A stretch of 24,985 bases of DNA. It comes from JBDNJM01 sp041687755 (GTDB taxonomy: Bacteria; Planctomycetota; UBA1135; GCA-002686595). The notes beneath the pieces were generated by a model. The model was given only the letters and a program-made list of their open reading frames with translations, was not told where the DNA came from and did no database searches. The stretch covers positions 1 to 24,985 of the forward strand of contig JBDNJM010000116.1 of assembly GCA_041687755.1 (NCBI GenBank), given 5' to 3'. Position 1 is the stretch's first letter; each line of letters starts with the position of its first letter. The translations under genes were made by a program, and so were the position numbers. Shown here one piece after another: positions 17,086 through 24,821 of this stretch.

Positions 17086-18171
17086 TCAGGAATCGCCGTC
17101 GGTGGGGGCGATGAATCCGGTGATCTGGAGACCGTTGACGAGCTCGACGCGCAGCAGCATCCCGAACTCGCGCGCACGATCGAATGCGGCCTGAACCAGG
17201 GCCATTTCGTCGTCCGCCGAGGTTAGCAGCGGGGCCGGGATCGCGGCGAGGGCCTGTTCGAGCGCGAGCAGGCCGGCCTCGACTCGATCGGCGTCCGCGG
17301 GCACGACCATCTCCATCATCGAGGACAAGCTGAGGGCTGGCGCACCGTCGGTGCCGCCTTCCCAAAGGGCGCGCAGCCCCGCCACGTCCGCCACGAGGTC
17401 CTCCAGCGAATGCTGGGCCCAGGGGGACTCGACTCCCTCGGCCTGGGGCAGTCCGCCGAAGGTGAACCCGAGCGGCCGCCCGAGTCCCCGGTCGGTCAGG
17501 ATCTCGTCGACCAAGATCATGTAGTTGACCATCTGATCGACGACCAGCTTGCTGTCGCCCGTGCCGGCGGACAGGAACCCAGTCTCCATGTCGCCGGCCG
17601 TCGCCACGATCTCGTCACTGCGATCCCGCAGGTCAGCGATGACCGCGACGAGATACTCGCGGCGCCTTTGGGAGCCGCTGAGGGCGCCCAGGGGCGGGTC
17701 CATCGCGGGGTCCACGTTGAACAGCAGATGCTCGGCGGCGTGGAAGCCCTTCTCCTTGTTCCCGAGCCCCGCGATGTAGTTCTCCGTCAGCGCGGCCGTG
17801 CCGGAAATCTCCGCCTCGATGTCGAGGATGTCGATCTCAGGGGAGTCCATCTTGCTGACGAAGCGTAGATCGTCCAGTCGGTCAAACATGAACGCCTCCG
17901 CGCGGCCCCAGCTCACACGGGCCTCGCGCCAGGCGTCCGCGGCTGTGGAGAGCGTCGTCGAGGTTGGATCCGCGGCCAGAGCCTCGACCTGCACGAGGAG
18001 CGCGGCGATCGCGGCGCGCGAATCCTCGAGCACCGGGAGCATCACGGCGCCGCCGAGGCCTTGGACGAACTCTTGCTTCTCTTCCGCGAGCAGAATCGGG
18101 TCGCCGCCGCTGCAGGACGGACCGAGAATAAGGGCGAAGAGGAGAGCGCTACTGGGGACAGGACGAAGCAT
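17086..18171 (-). CDS. Imelysin-family lipoprotein, second copy
   Basis: This 361-residue protein starts at ATG 18171. The start overlaps the TGA of the preceding di-haem gene as TGATG, which decides it over the longer open frame. The leader ends in LGPSC (C20), a plausible though imperfect lipobox. The imelysin signature G-x-H-x-x-E is present as KGFHAAEHLLF (G142, H144, E147). In characterised imelysins this helix-bundle motif is tied to iron binding. The helical repeat content and the length (about 360) fit the family. It probably works in the periplasm with the adjoining di-haem protein and the first imelysin. It is distinct in sequence from the first copy, so this is not a recent duplication. 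Confidence 0.88.
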   Translation of the reverse strand: MLRPVPSSALLFALILGPSCSGGDPILLAEEKQEFVQGLGGAVMLPVLEDSRAAIAALLVQVEALAADPTSTTLSTAADAWREARVSWGRAEAFMFDRLDDLRFVSKMDSPEIDILDIEAEISGTAALTENYIAGLGNKEKGFHAAEHLLFNVDPAMDPPLGALSGSQRRREYLVAVIADLRDRSDEIVATAGDMETGFLSAGTGDSKLVVDQMVNYMILVDEILTDRGLGRPLGFTFGGLPQAEGVESPWAQHSLEDLVADVAGLRALWEGGTDGAPALSLSSMMEMVVPADADRVEAGLLALEQALAAIPAPLLTSADDEMALVQAAFDRAREFGMLLRVELVNGLQITGFIAPTDGDS

Positions 18172-19610
18172 CAGAGGTCCTCGACGAAGTCGACTAGGTC
18201 TTGGCGCTCGGAGGCGCTCAGCTGGAGGAATAAGTCCCGGGCGGCTAGGCCTTCCCCGGCGTGCCAGAGGATTGCCTCGGCCACGCCGCGGGCGCGGCCG
18301 TCGTGGAGCAGGAATTGGTGGCCGTTGACCACTTCGAGCAGCCCGATGCCCCACAGGGGCGGGGTACGCCAGTCGGAACCGCCCGCCTGGTGCTCAACGC
18401 GTCCGTCGGCCAGGCCGGGGCCCATGTCGTGCAACAGCAGGTCGGTGTAGGGGAAGATGCGCTGTTGCTGAAGCTCGACGATCGAGCCCGCTGTGCCCGT
18501 CTCAAAAGTCGGGCGGTGGCAGTCGGCGCAGCCGGCGCTGAAGAACTGCTCGCGGCCGCGCCGAACATTGGGCGCCGAGACGTCACGGCGCTTGGGCGGC
18601 GCCAGTGTGTGCATGTAGAAGTCGACCTGATCGAGCGAATCGAGCGGGATCTCAGGATCGCCGCCGCTGAAGAGCTCTTCGTCGATGCCTTGGGCGGCGC
18701 TGCTGTTCTGTTCGGGGAACAGCTCGCTGGTGATGCCGATGTCGTCGCGGAAGGCCGCGGCGGACTGCTGCAGGAGCGTGGGCTGACCGAGTTTCCAGCC
18801 GTAGCGCCCGAGCGTGAGCCCGCCACCGATCAGCGGCACCCAGTTGGCGCGCCCACGGATCCCGTCAGCGTTGAGGTCGTTGGGGTCGGCCCAGGCCAGC
18901 ACGTCCTGCTCGGGGATCGTGTCGAGCAAGCCGAGTCCGAACACGGCGGGCGCGACCCGCGGCGCCAGGAAAATCGACCCTTCGAAGTCGCCGTAGTTGG
19001 GCGCTCCGCTTTGGTAGATAGGGCTGCGCAACTCGTAGGGCGTTCCGTCGGTGTAGACGCCGTCGATGATCTCGTAGGTGACTGAGGGTGAGGACTCTCC
19101 GTCTACACCAAATACGCCGAACGGATGCAGCTGATCGCCGTACACGGCGTCGCCCGCGGATACGCCCGCGGGAGTGACGGTGTCTTGGACGAGTTTCAGC
19201 ACGAGTCCGAGCAGCGGTTCGTCGGGCTCGATCGGCGGCCGTCCGCGGCCATCGAGCGTGTGGCAGGCCGAGCAGGAGCGCGCATTGAACAGCGGCCCGA
19301 GTCCATCGCGGTTGACGACGGAAGCGGGAGCCGTCACCCACGTGATGTTGAAGAGCGAGTTACCGATAAAGAAGTCGTCGGCCTCGGCGAGGTTTAGGTT
19401 CGCGAGCGGCCTGGAGAACGCCAGCGAGGAACTAAGCGAGCTGGTTGTCGCGCCCCCGGGGAATTCCTCCGCGGGGTCGAATGGTGGCGCGTTGGTGGCG
19501 ACGGGGTCCGAGCCGCCCCCACATCCCGCTAGCGCGAGACCGAACAGGTAGGTGGACGCCCAGAGTGGGCGCCGGAACGGTCGAACGCGAATAGGATTGT
19601 GGGAGGGCAT
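18171..19610 (-). CDS. Di-haem oxidoreductase-like lipoprotein (DUF1111 family)
   Basis: This 479-residue protein has the lipobox LAGC (C30). Two c-type haem sites are visible: CSACH (113-117) and CADCH (361-365). LLLHDMGPGL (about 391-400) and LLHDGRARG (about 434-442) are family-typical conserved stretches near the second haem, with candidate axial His or acid residues. This architecture fits the DUF1111 di-haem 'thiol oxidoreductase-like' group, commonly found beside imelysins. It should be exported and haem-loaded, and could oxidise or reduce iron or another periplasmic substrate; that role is inferred. It starts at ATG 19610, 35 bp after the imelysin stop, and is coupled to the next gene by TGATG. 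Confidence 0.92.
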   Translation of the reverse strand: MPSHNPIRVRPFRRPLWASTYLFGLALAGCGGGSDPVATNAPPFDPAEEFPGGATTSSLSSSLAFSRPLANLNLAEADDFFIGNSLFNITWVTAPASVVNRDGLGPLFNARSCSACHTLDGRGRPPIEPDEPLLGLVLKLVQDTVTPAGVSAGDAVYGDQLHPFGVFGVDGESSPSVTYEIIDGVYTDGTPYELRSPIYQSGAPNYGDFEGSIFLAPRVAPAVFGLGLLDTIPEQDVLAWADPNDLNADGIRGRANWVPLIGGGLTLGRYGWKLGQPTLLQQSAAAFRDDIGITSELFPEQNSSAAQGIDEELFSGGDPEIPLDSLDQVDFYMHTLAPPKRRDVSAPNVRRGREQFFSAGCADCHRPTFETGTAGSIVELQQQRIFPYTDLLLHDMGPGLADGRVEHQAGGSDWRTPPLWGIGLLEVVNGHQFLLHDGRARGVAEAILWHAGEGLAARDLFLQLSASERQDLVDFVEDL

Positions 19611-19645
19611 CGGAGACTGTGCAGGTCGTCGTTGCGCGTCGTGCG

Positions 19646-20836
19646 CTAGAACGAGGTGACCTCGAGGTCGAGGGCGTCGGCGGCGTTGGAGATCGCGATG
19701 TTGAATGCGCTGAGGCTGTCGAGGCAGGCCTGCAGGGCGACGCGGCCGGGATCTGTGTCGAGGCCGAGGATGGCCTGATCGAACGGGGAATCCTGGGCTT
19801 CGAGGGCCGCGACCGCAGCGTCGACCGCGGCACCAAGGGCGACAGCGTTGGTCGGGCTGCCGGCCTGGAAGACCTCGTCTAGTCCGGTGCCGGAGTAGTC
19901 GAGGGAGTCGTCGGCAGCGTCGTACTCACCGCGCCAGATGTTGCGGATGCCGATGCCGTCGAAGATGTGGTCGAGGTCGGTCGTGTCGCTGAAGCAGGAG
20001 TGCTCGTCCTCTTGGGACTTCGAGTCGAACGGCACGAGGATACGCTCGCCGCGCAGCTCGCCGACGCCAAGCGTGGCGATACCGGTCAGGATCAGCTCCA
20101 GGGACGAGTCAACGTCTTGGGCGAGGAACGACGTGCGGAAGGCGCCCGTAGTCGGCAGCCACTCGTCGCGCACGCTGCTCAAGTCGTCGACCAGCATCTG
20201 GGTCGTGACGGTCAGGTAGGTGCCACGCCGGGTCGCATTGTCGTTCACGGTGTAGTCCTCGAAGGGGCGTTCGCCGGGGCCCGTCGTGGACTCGTCCTGC
20301 CCCCAGAGGAGGAACTCGATCGCGTGCCAGCCAGTGGCGACGTTTTCCTCGCCACCAACGCCGTTGAGTGAGCGCAAGAGCGCCTCATCAATGGTCGGGT
20401 AGGTTGTGGGGTCGTTGACGATGCCGGCCGTGGGGTTGCCGTTGACGTAGTCGATGTAGCCCTCATCGAGGGGCCAGGCATTGATGTCACCCTCGGGGCC
20501 GTCGGCATCGTCGATCGGGCCGTCGTAGAAGCGGCCGACCTCGCTTTGCTGGTAGTAGGGGCGGGCGGTCAGCCAGCCGTCGCGCGCGGCCTCAAGGGTG
20601 AGAGAGGTTGGGGTCGCCACGAAGGCGACGATCGCCGTCTGCATCTCTTCGGCGAGGGCGATTACGTCGGAGTAGTTGGCGACCATGAGGTCGGCGTAGC
20701 TGGCGACGGCGGCACTCTTGACGCTGGTAAGGCTAGGGCCGCTGTTGTCGTCGCTGCCGCCACAGGCGGTCAGGGCGAGGGGCAGGGCGGCGGCGAGGGC
20801 CAGGGGCTTCAGGCAGCGGGGGGCGATGGACATCAC
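19646..20836 (-). CDS. Imelysin-family lipoprotein (IrpA-like), first operon gene
   Basis: This 396-residue protein has a signal peptide ending in LTAC (C25). The imelysin motif G-x-H-x-x-E is clear in ATGWHAIEFLLWGQD (G169, H171, E174). A second family hallmark is SQEDEHSCFSDTTDLD (about 274-289). Also seen are GRFYDGPIDD, INAWPLDEGYIDY and many helical segments, so the protein is full length for IrpA-type imelysins. Such proteins are periplasmic or lipid-anchored and are induced by iron limitation in several bacteria. It starts at ATG 20836, 30 nt from a Fur-like box. It heads a five-gene, closely packed minus-strand operon running to 13225. Confidence 0.93.
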   Translation of the reverse strand: MMSIAPRCLKPLALAAALPLALTACGGSDDNSGPSLTSVKSAAVASYADLMVANYSDVIALAEEMQTAIVAFVATPTSLTLEAARDGWLTARPYYQQSEVGRFYDGPIDDADGPEGDINAWPLDEGYIDYVNGNPTAGIVNDPTTYPTIDEALLRSLNGVGGEENVATGWHAIEFLLWGQDESTTGPGERPFEDYTVNDNATRRGTYLTVTTQMLVDDLSSVRDEWLPTTGAFRTSFLAQDVDSSLELILTGIATLGVGELRGERILVPFDSKSQEDEHSCFSDTTDLDHIFDGIGIRNIWRGEYDAADDSLDYSGTGLDEVFQAGSPTNAVALGAAVDAAVAALEAQDSPFDQAILGLDTDPGRVALQACLDSLSAFNIAISNAADALDLEVTSF

Positions 20837-20865
20837 TCGAGTCGGTTGGGGACGGGGGCTTGATC

Positions 20866-20882
20866 CTGAGACTCATTCTCAG
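20866..20882 (-). promoter_or_regulatory. Fur-like operator before the imelysin operon
   Basis: CTGAGA (20866-20871) and TCTCAG (20877-20882) are perfect inverted arms around CTCAT. The 15-mer TGAGACTCATTCTCA (20867-20881) differs at one position from the symmetric form TGAGAATCATTCTCA typical of Fur boxes. It is 30 nt upstream of the imelysin ATG, where a repressor would block transcription. TAAAT just upstream on the minus strand could be part of a -10 element. Confidence 0.7.
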
Positions 20883-21149
20883 ATTTAGTTTGGGCAGAGC
20901 ATCTCCATTCCGCCCGTCAGGTCAACCCCCCCCTTCGAAAAGGGCCCCCGCAGCCAGAGGCTTCGAGGCCCTGGCCTAGGTCCTGGTAGGTCGGTAGGGC
21001 GAAGGAGTTATCACAATCCGCGACTTGGCCTCCCAAAGACGGAAGTGGTTGGCTTGGGGGGGTTCACCCCCATCAGAGTGACCGTGCGGTATCGGGTGGG
21101 GGGGGGGCTGGAACCCGCCGGCCTCCCGGGGTTGGATCGCCTGGTCGGT
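20883..21149. other. Gene-poor spacer with homopolymer runs
   Basis: Together with the operator this forms a roughly 310-bp stretch without a gene. It holds a C-run near 20926, several G-runs (near 21055 and 21095) and no open frame of protein-like composition. It must carry the promoter of the imelysin operon at its left end and the 3' region of the relic at its right end. No terminator with a T-tract was seen. Confidence 0.5.
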
Positions 21150-22402
21150 TCAGAGCAGGAGGCCGGACACCAGATTCGTCGCGGGCGCGAGCAGGACCGG
21201 TGCCGTGGCTGAGATTGTCGGAGCCTGAACGAATATCTCAGTGCCCGGGGGAAGGTTGATGAGCGGCGCGGTGAACTCCACTAGCCGGTGGTGACGTCGA
21301 CGGTGAACACGCCGAGCTGGATCAGCTGGGAGAAGTTGTTGCCCAAGTCGAGCGACACGAGGCCGGGCAGGACCGAGAGGTCGAGGACTTCGAGGCGAGC
21401 AGGAAGACGGTGTCGCCCAGGTCGCTGCCGACGAAGATCTGGGCGGTGTCCTCTGGCGAGAGGGTGCCCAGCATGAACGTGTGGGCCGCCGCCTGCGCGG
21501 CGAGGGTCGGCGCGGACTGTTCCACGAGGGAGTCTTGGTTCGAGCTGCACAAGCCCCCGATGAATCCGAGCGACGTGGCGCTGCCCTGCAGGTTGCCGCC
21601 GGTGAATAGCTGCACCGTGTCGCGCGGGATGAACGCGAGTGCGTTGTTCCAGGTTTAGGAGAGCTCGAAAAGCAGGGTGCTTGCGGCATCACTCGAGAAC
21701 GGGTCCGCCGGGCTGGTGCGCACGACCAGCGCGCTCAACTGGCTGAGGATCTCGGGGTCGTCGGTCTCGAGCAGATCGTTTCAGTGCTCGTCGTTCATCA
21801 GTGCGAGGGTCGTGATCACCGGTAGCTCGGCGGGGGCTAGGGTCGAGCCAAATTGGGTGCAGGCCTCGAAGTCGACGTCGGCCGCGAACTCGAGCACGGT
21901 GAGCGGTGAGCGGTGAGGCGGCGGCGGGGAGGGGACTTGCGGGCTGTAGGAGTCTGCCGCCGACGCCTGCCGGGGCGTTAGCCTGGACCAAGGCCTGGCC
22001 GCTCACGACCTGGGCCGCTCGCACGTCGAACACGACGCCGGTCTCGAGGTCTCGAATTGAGGCGAACAGGCGCTCGCCGTCGAACCCGGCGACGGCGCGT
22101 CGGCTGCCGCTCTCCGAAAGCCCGGCGTAGGTCAGGCCAGAGCCGACGGGCGCGGTCTCCAGCCGGCCGTCCTCGCGGTGAACGAACAGTCGGTAGTTCG
22201 GCGCGCGGACCGGTGTGCGCTCGAGCTCGAGCACTGTAGCGTCTTCGTTCAAACGGAGCTCGATCCGTAGGCGACCCTCCGCCAGCGCTTCAACAACGAT
22301 GGGTTGGAGCGTCTGCTCTCGCTGCGGGAGCGCATCTTCGAGTTCAGCGGCAAAGGCGATCGGTGCGTGGGCCTGGGCGAGCAGGGTCAGCAGGGCAAGC
22401 AT
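21150..22402 (-). pseudogene. Decayed M12-like metallopeptidase-family protein, catalytic region lost
   Basis: The frame starts at ATG 22402 with a signal-like leader (MLALLTLLAQAHAPIAFAA). It runs well through a propeptide-like region (PNYRLFVHREDGRLETAPVG). A frameshift at 21897-21917 then leads to LEFAADVDFEACTQFG. In-frame TGA (21781-21783) and TAA (21655-21657) follow, the latter before TWNNALAFIPRDTVQLF. The text GFIGGLCSSNQDSLVEQ then jumps directly to the C-terminal domain (LSPEDTAQIFVGSDLGDTVFL). Two more single-base losses, near 21396 and 21283, precede the final frame ending SGLLL. The HExxH segment and TIG domain present in the 10740-11900 relative are absent, apparently an internal deletion of about 150 residues. 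It is clearly non-functional as a peptidase. Confidence 0.85.
21897..21917. repeat. Tandem triplet of CGGTGAG (7 bp x 3)
   Basis: Three perfect copies of the heptamer CGGTGAG lie inside the decayed gene. Removing one copy restores the reading frame on the minus strand (SPLT followed by VLEFAADVD). The first frameshift is therefore best explained by a 7-bp duplication. Confidence 0.9.
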
Positions 22403-22608
22403 GTGCCTTCGGGGTCAGGGGAGCCGGGTCGAGCGGGTTCAGGGTGCTGCATAGGAGTGTTCGGTACGCCTCCCAAGACCCATCAAGTTGGTAGGAATCG
22501 GGGACCTCGCCCGTCCGACCAGACAGAACCGGATCGATGTGCGCCGCAACAGCGAGCACGGCAGGTCAGGGCGACTCTCTTGCTCGGTCGGAGGCCGCCC
22601 AAACGCCC

Positions 22609-22644
22609 GAGCGGCGCCCCCCGGGTGTCCGGGGAGCGCCGCTC
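22609..22644 (-). terminator. Strong hairpin after the radical SAM gene
   Basis: Sixteen-base arms (22609-22624 and 22629-22644) pair with a single mismatch (C22618/A22635) around a 4-nt loop. On the minus strand the structure begins 32 nt after the radical SAM stop and is followed by GGGCGTTTGGG, a short T-stretch. This fits an intrinsic-type transcription end in a high-GC genome. Confidence 0.6.
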
Positions 22645-22676
22645 ACTTGGCTCGTGGCCCAGGGGGGGGCCGCCTC

Positions 22677-24266
22677 TCAGACCGGGTTCGGCGTCACGCC
22701 CGAGGTGCGGTCGACCTGGATCGCGTCCTTCTGGGTTTGGCCGGTGACCTTCACGTACATATCGAACGCCTTCTGCTCGATCGGGAACGTGTAGTTGCCG
22801 TTGCGCAGGCGCCAGCCGGCCATCCTGCGGATGCCTTCGCGCATGAAGCCGGAGCCCTCCTGGACGAGGCCGTCGTAGAACGAACTGGTCGCGCCGTAGC
22901 GGCGCCAGGTCTTGATCACGTCCTGGGGCAGGGTCACGTCGTCGACCTCGTACTTGTACTCGAGCACGTCGCCCCACTGTTCGAGGGTCGTCGGGGGCTT
23001 GTAGCCGATCTTGATGGCCTTGTCGTACTCCTCGGAGCCGGGGATCCCGCGGTAGGGGAAGATGTCCGACGCGGAGCCGGGGAACTTCTCCTTCATCTTG
23101 GCGGCGAGGTTAATCGTCGAGAGCATCGACTCGCGGCTCTCGCCGGGGTAGCCGATGATCCAGGTGGTGCCGGTCTGAATCTTGCGGTCGTGGACGCGGC
23201 CGAGGGCGAACTCGAGGTTGTTGTCGAGGTCGATCTTCTTCTTGATCACCTCCTGCTGGGCGGCGGAGCCGGCTTCGGCGCCGAGGACGATGAGGTGGCA
23301 CTTGGACTCGGCCAGCAGATCCACCGAGCGCTCCTTGTAGCGCGCGACCGTCTCGATCTCGTACGTGCCGTTCCACCAGAACGGGGCGTCGTGCTTGAGC
23401 AGGCCTTCACACCACTCGTTCGAGCGCTTCTCGGCGACGCCGAAGTTGGCGTCCTGGAAGCGCAGCACGTTGAAGTTGAAGCGGTCGTGCAACGCCATCA
23501 CGTCGTCGACCATCTTGTCCGCGGGGATCGCCTTCCAGCGACGTCCGGTGACCATCGGCGAGCAACAGAAGCTGCACGGCTCGGGGCAGCCGAAGCTCGA
23601 GAAGTAGCTGAACCCGCGCAGCGGGGTGCCCTTGGGCATGTCGTGCGGGTCGGGGAGCTTGTGGCGCAGCTTCGCGGCGCCCCTGGTGTTCTGCAGCTCG
23701 ACGTACTTCTCGAACTCCAGCAGGTCCCACGGGACGGCCGGGAACTCGTCGAAGCCGACGACGGTCCGATGGGGCGTGTAGACAATCTTGTCGCCGCGCT
23801 TGAGGACGAGCCCCGGAATCGAGTCGAGCGGCTCGCCGGCGTCGATCGCGTGGACGACGTCGCGGAAGGTCAGCTCGCCCTGGCCGAGGGCCACGGCGTC
23901 GGCGATGCCCTCGTTCAGGTAGATCTCAGGGGCGACGCTGGGGAACCAGCCGCCCCAGATGATCGGCAGTTTCGGGAAGCGCTCGCGGATCGACTTGGCG
24001 ACGCGCGCGCCGTGCGCGACCTGGAAGCCGAGGATGCAGGAGCTGGCGAAGAGCATCGCGCCGTCGCACAGCTCCATCAGCCGCTTCTGGTAGTCCGGGT
24101 GGATCATCGCGTCGACGATGTGAACTTCGTAGCCCTCGGCCGCCGGGAAGGTCGCGATCTGCAGCAGCTCGAGCGGCAGCAGGTCGGGGCTCACGCGGAC
24201 GCCCTGGTCGGGGTCGGCACGGTGGGGCAGAAATAGGACGATTCGTTTCTTGGACTTGGCAATCAT
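22677..24266 (-). CDS. B12-binding-type radical SAM protein
   Basis: This is a 529-residue protein from ATG 24266; the frame is open to 24320, but the extra 18 residues are Pro-rich and unlikely. Residues about 8-145 look like a cobalamin-binding Rossmann domain, with RIVLFLPHR, YEVHIVDAMIHPDY and IIWGGWFPSVAPE. The radical SAM site is C227-PEP-C231-SF-C234 (C-x3-C-x2-C), which ligates the 4Fe-4S cluster. RFQDANFGV, HLIVLGAEAGS and TTWIIGYPGES are later strands typical of this class. Such enzymes perform methylations or rearrangements on varied substrates; nothing here identifies the substrate. It appears monocistronic and ends at a hairpin. The upstream 700 bp hold no partner gene. Confidence 0.92.
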   Translation of the reverse strand: MIAKSKKRIVLFLPHRADPDQGVRVSPDLLPLELLQIATFPAAEGYEVHIVDAMIHPDYQKRLMELCDGAMLFASSCILGFQVAHGARVAKSIRERFPKLPIIWGGWFPSVAPEIYLNEGIADAVALGQGELTFRDVVHAIDAGEPLDSIPGLVLKRGDKIVYTPHRTVVGFDEFPAVPWDLLEFEKYVELQNTRGAAKLRHKLPDPHDMPKGTPLRGFSYFSSFGCPEPCSFCCSPMVTGRRWKAIPADKMVDDVMALHDRFNFNVLRFQDANFGVAEKRSNEWCEGLLKHDAPFWWNGTYEIETVARYKERSVDLLAESKCHLIVLGAEAGSAAQQEVIKKKIDLDNNLEFALGRVHDRKIQTGTTWIIGYPGESRESMLSTINLAAKMKEKFPGSASDIFPYRGIPGSEEYDKAIKIGYKPPTTLEQWGDVLEYKYEVDDVTLPQDVIKTWRRYGATSSFYDGLVQEGSGFMREGIRRMAGWRLRNGNYTFPIEQKAFDMYVKVTGQTQKDAIQVDRTSGVTPNPV

Positions 24267-24511
24267 CGGGGGTGGGGGCAGACAGGAGGAAGGCGGGAGG
24301 CCCCGAACGCTGGGGCGCATGCGGGGGGATCGAGCGCGGGGCAGGGCCGCAAGGCACCGGGCTCGGGCGAGACAGACGCGACAGAGGAGGCCTTCAAAAA
24401 TACGGCGAAAATCAGGCCCGTGGGGTTTTTGTCGTCCGTTCCGGTGCCAGTTCTTGCACCCCCTTTAAACCTCTCAAAACCGGCACATGGACGCGCCTTA
24501 GGGCTCCCAGC

Positions 24512-24690
24512 GCAAACTGCATGGGTTGAGTGTGGATCTGGCCCTGGGCTCTTGCCCTGAGCGCTTTCCACGCCGCCATCTGCGGCATCGAGCTGCTCCA
24601 CGAGGCTCTCGCTCCGTCCCGGCGGGTTCCGAACCGCCTCCCACCGCAGGCCCTGCGCCAGCAGATCCACACTCAACCCATGCCGTTCGC
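24512..24690. repeat. Long inverted repeat, MITE-like arrangement
   Basis: A 22-bp segment at 24519-24540 is perfectly repeated in reverse at 24662-24683. The match extends outward to 29 bp with two mismatches (24512-24540 and 24662-24690). The 121-bp interior shows no protein-like frame. Terminal inverted repeats around a short non-coding core suggest a miniature mobile element or a long-stem RNA. No target-site duplication was seen. Confidence 0.7.
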
Positions 24691-24716
24691 TCCTGGTGCG
24701 GGGGGGGCGTCTCTCG

Positions 24717-24821
24717 TCCAGGCTCCCGCGGCCAGCCTGCTGCGGCGCCGGCTGGGGCACGCCACGTTTCGCGGCCCCTCCCCGCCGGCCCCTCCCCGCC
24801 GGCCAATCCAGGCTCCCGCGG
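24717..24821. repeat. Direct repeats: 15-bp pair and 14-bp tandem pair
   Basis: TCCAGGCTCCCGCGG occurs at 24717-24731 and again at 24807-24821. Between them CCCCTCCCCGCCGG is tandemly doubled (24775-24788, 24789-24802). In addition, CCGGCCTCTCAC occurs at 24845-24856 and at 24974-24985. These mark a repeat-rich intergenic area that probably continues past the window. Confidence 0.7.

Noticed and set aside
18172..18354. Longer N-terminus for the second imelysin
   Set aside because: The extra 61 residues are Arg/Pro-rich and overlap the di-haem gene. ATG 18171 gives a signal peptide and a TGATG coupling.
20866..20882. Rho-independent terminator for the relic upstream
   Set aside because: The arms are only six bases and A+T-containing, and the site lies just before the imelysin start. 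It fits an operator far better.
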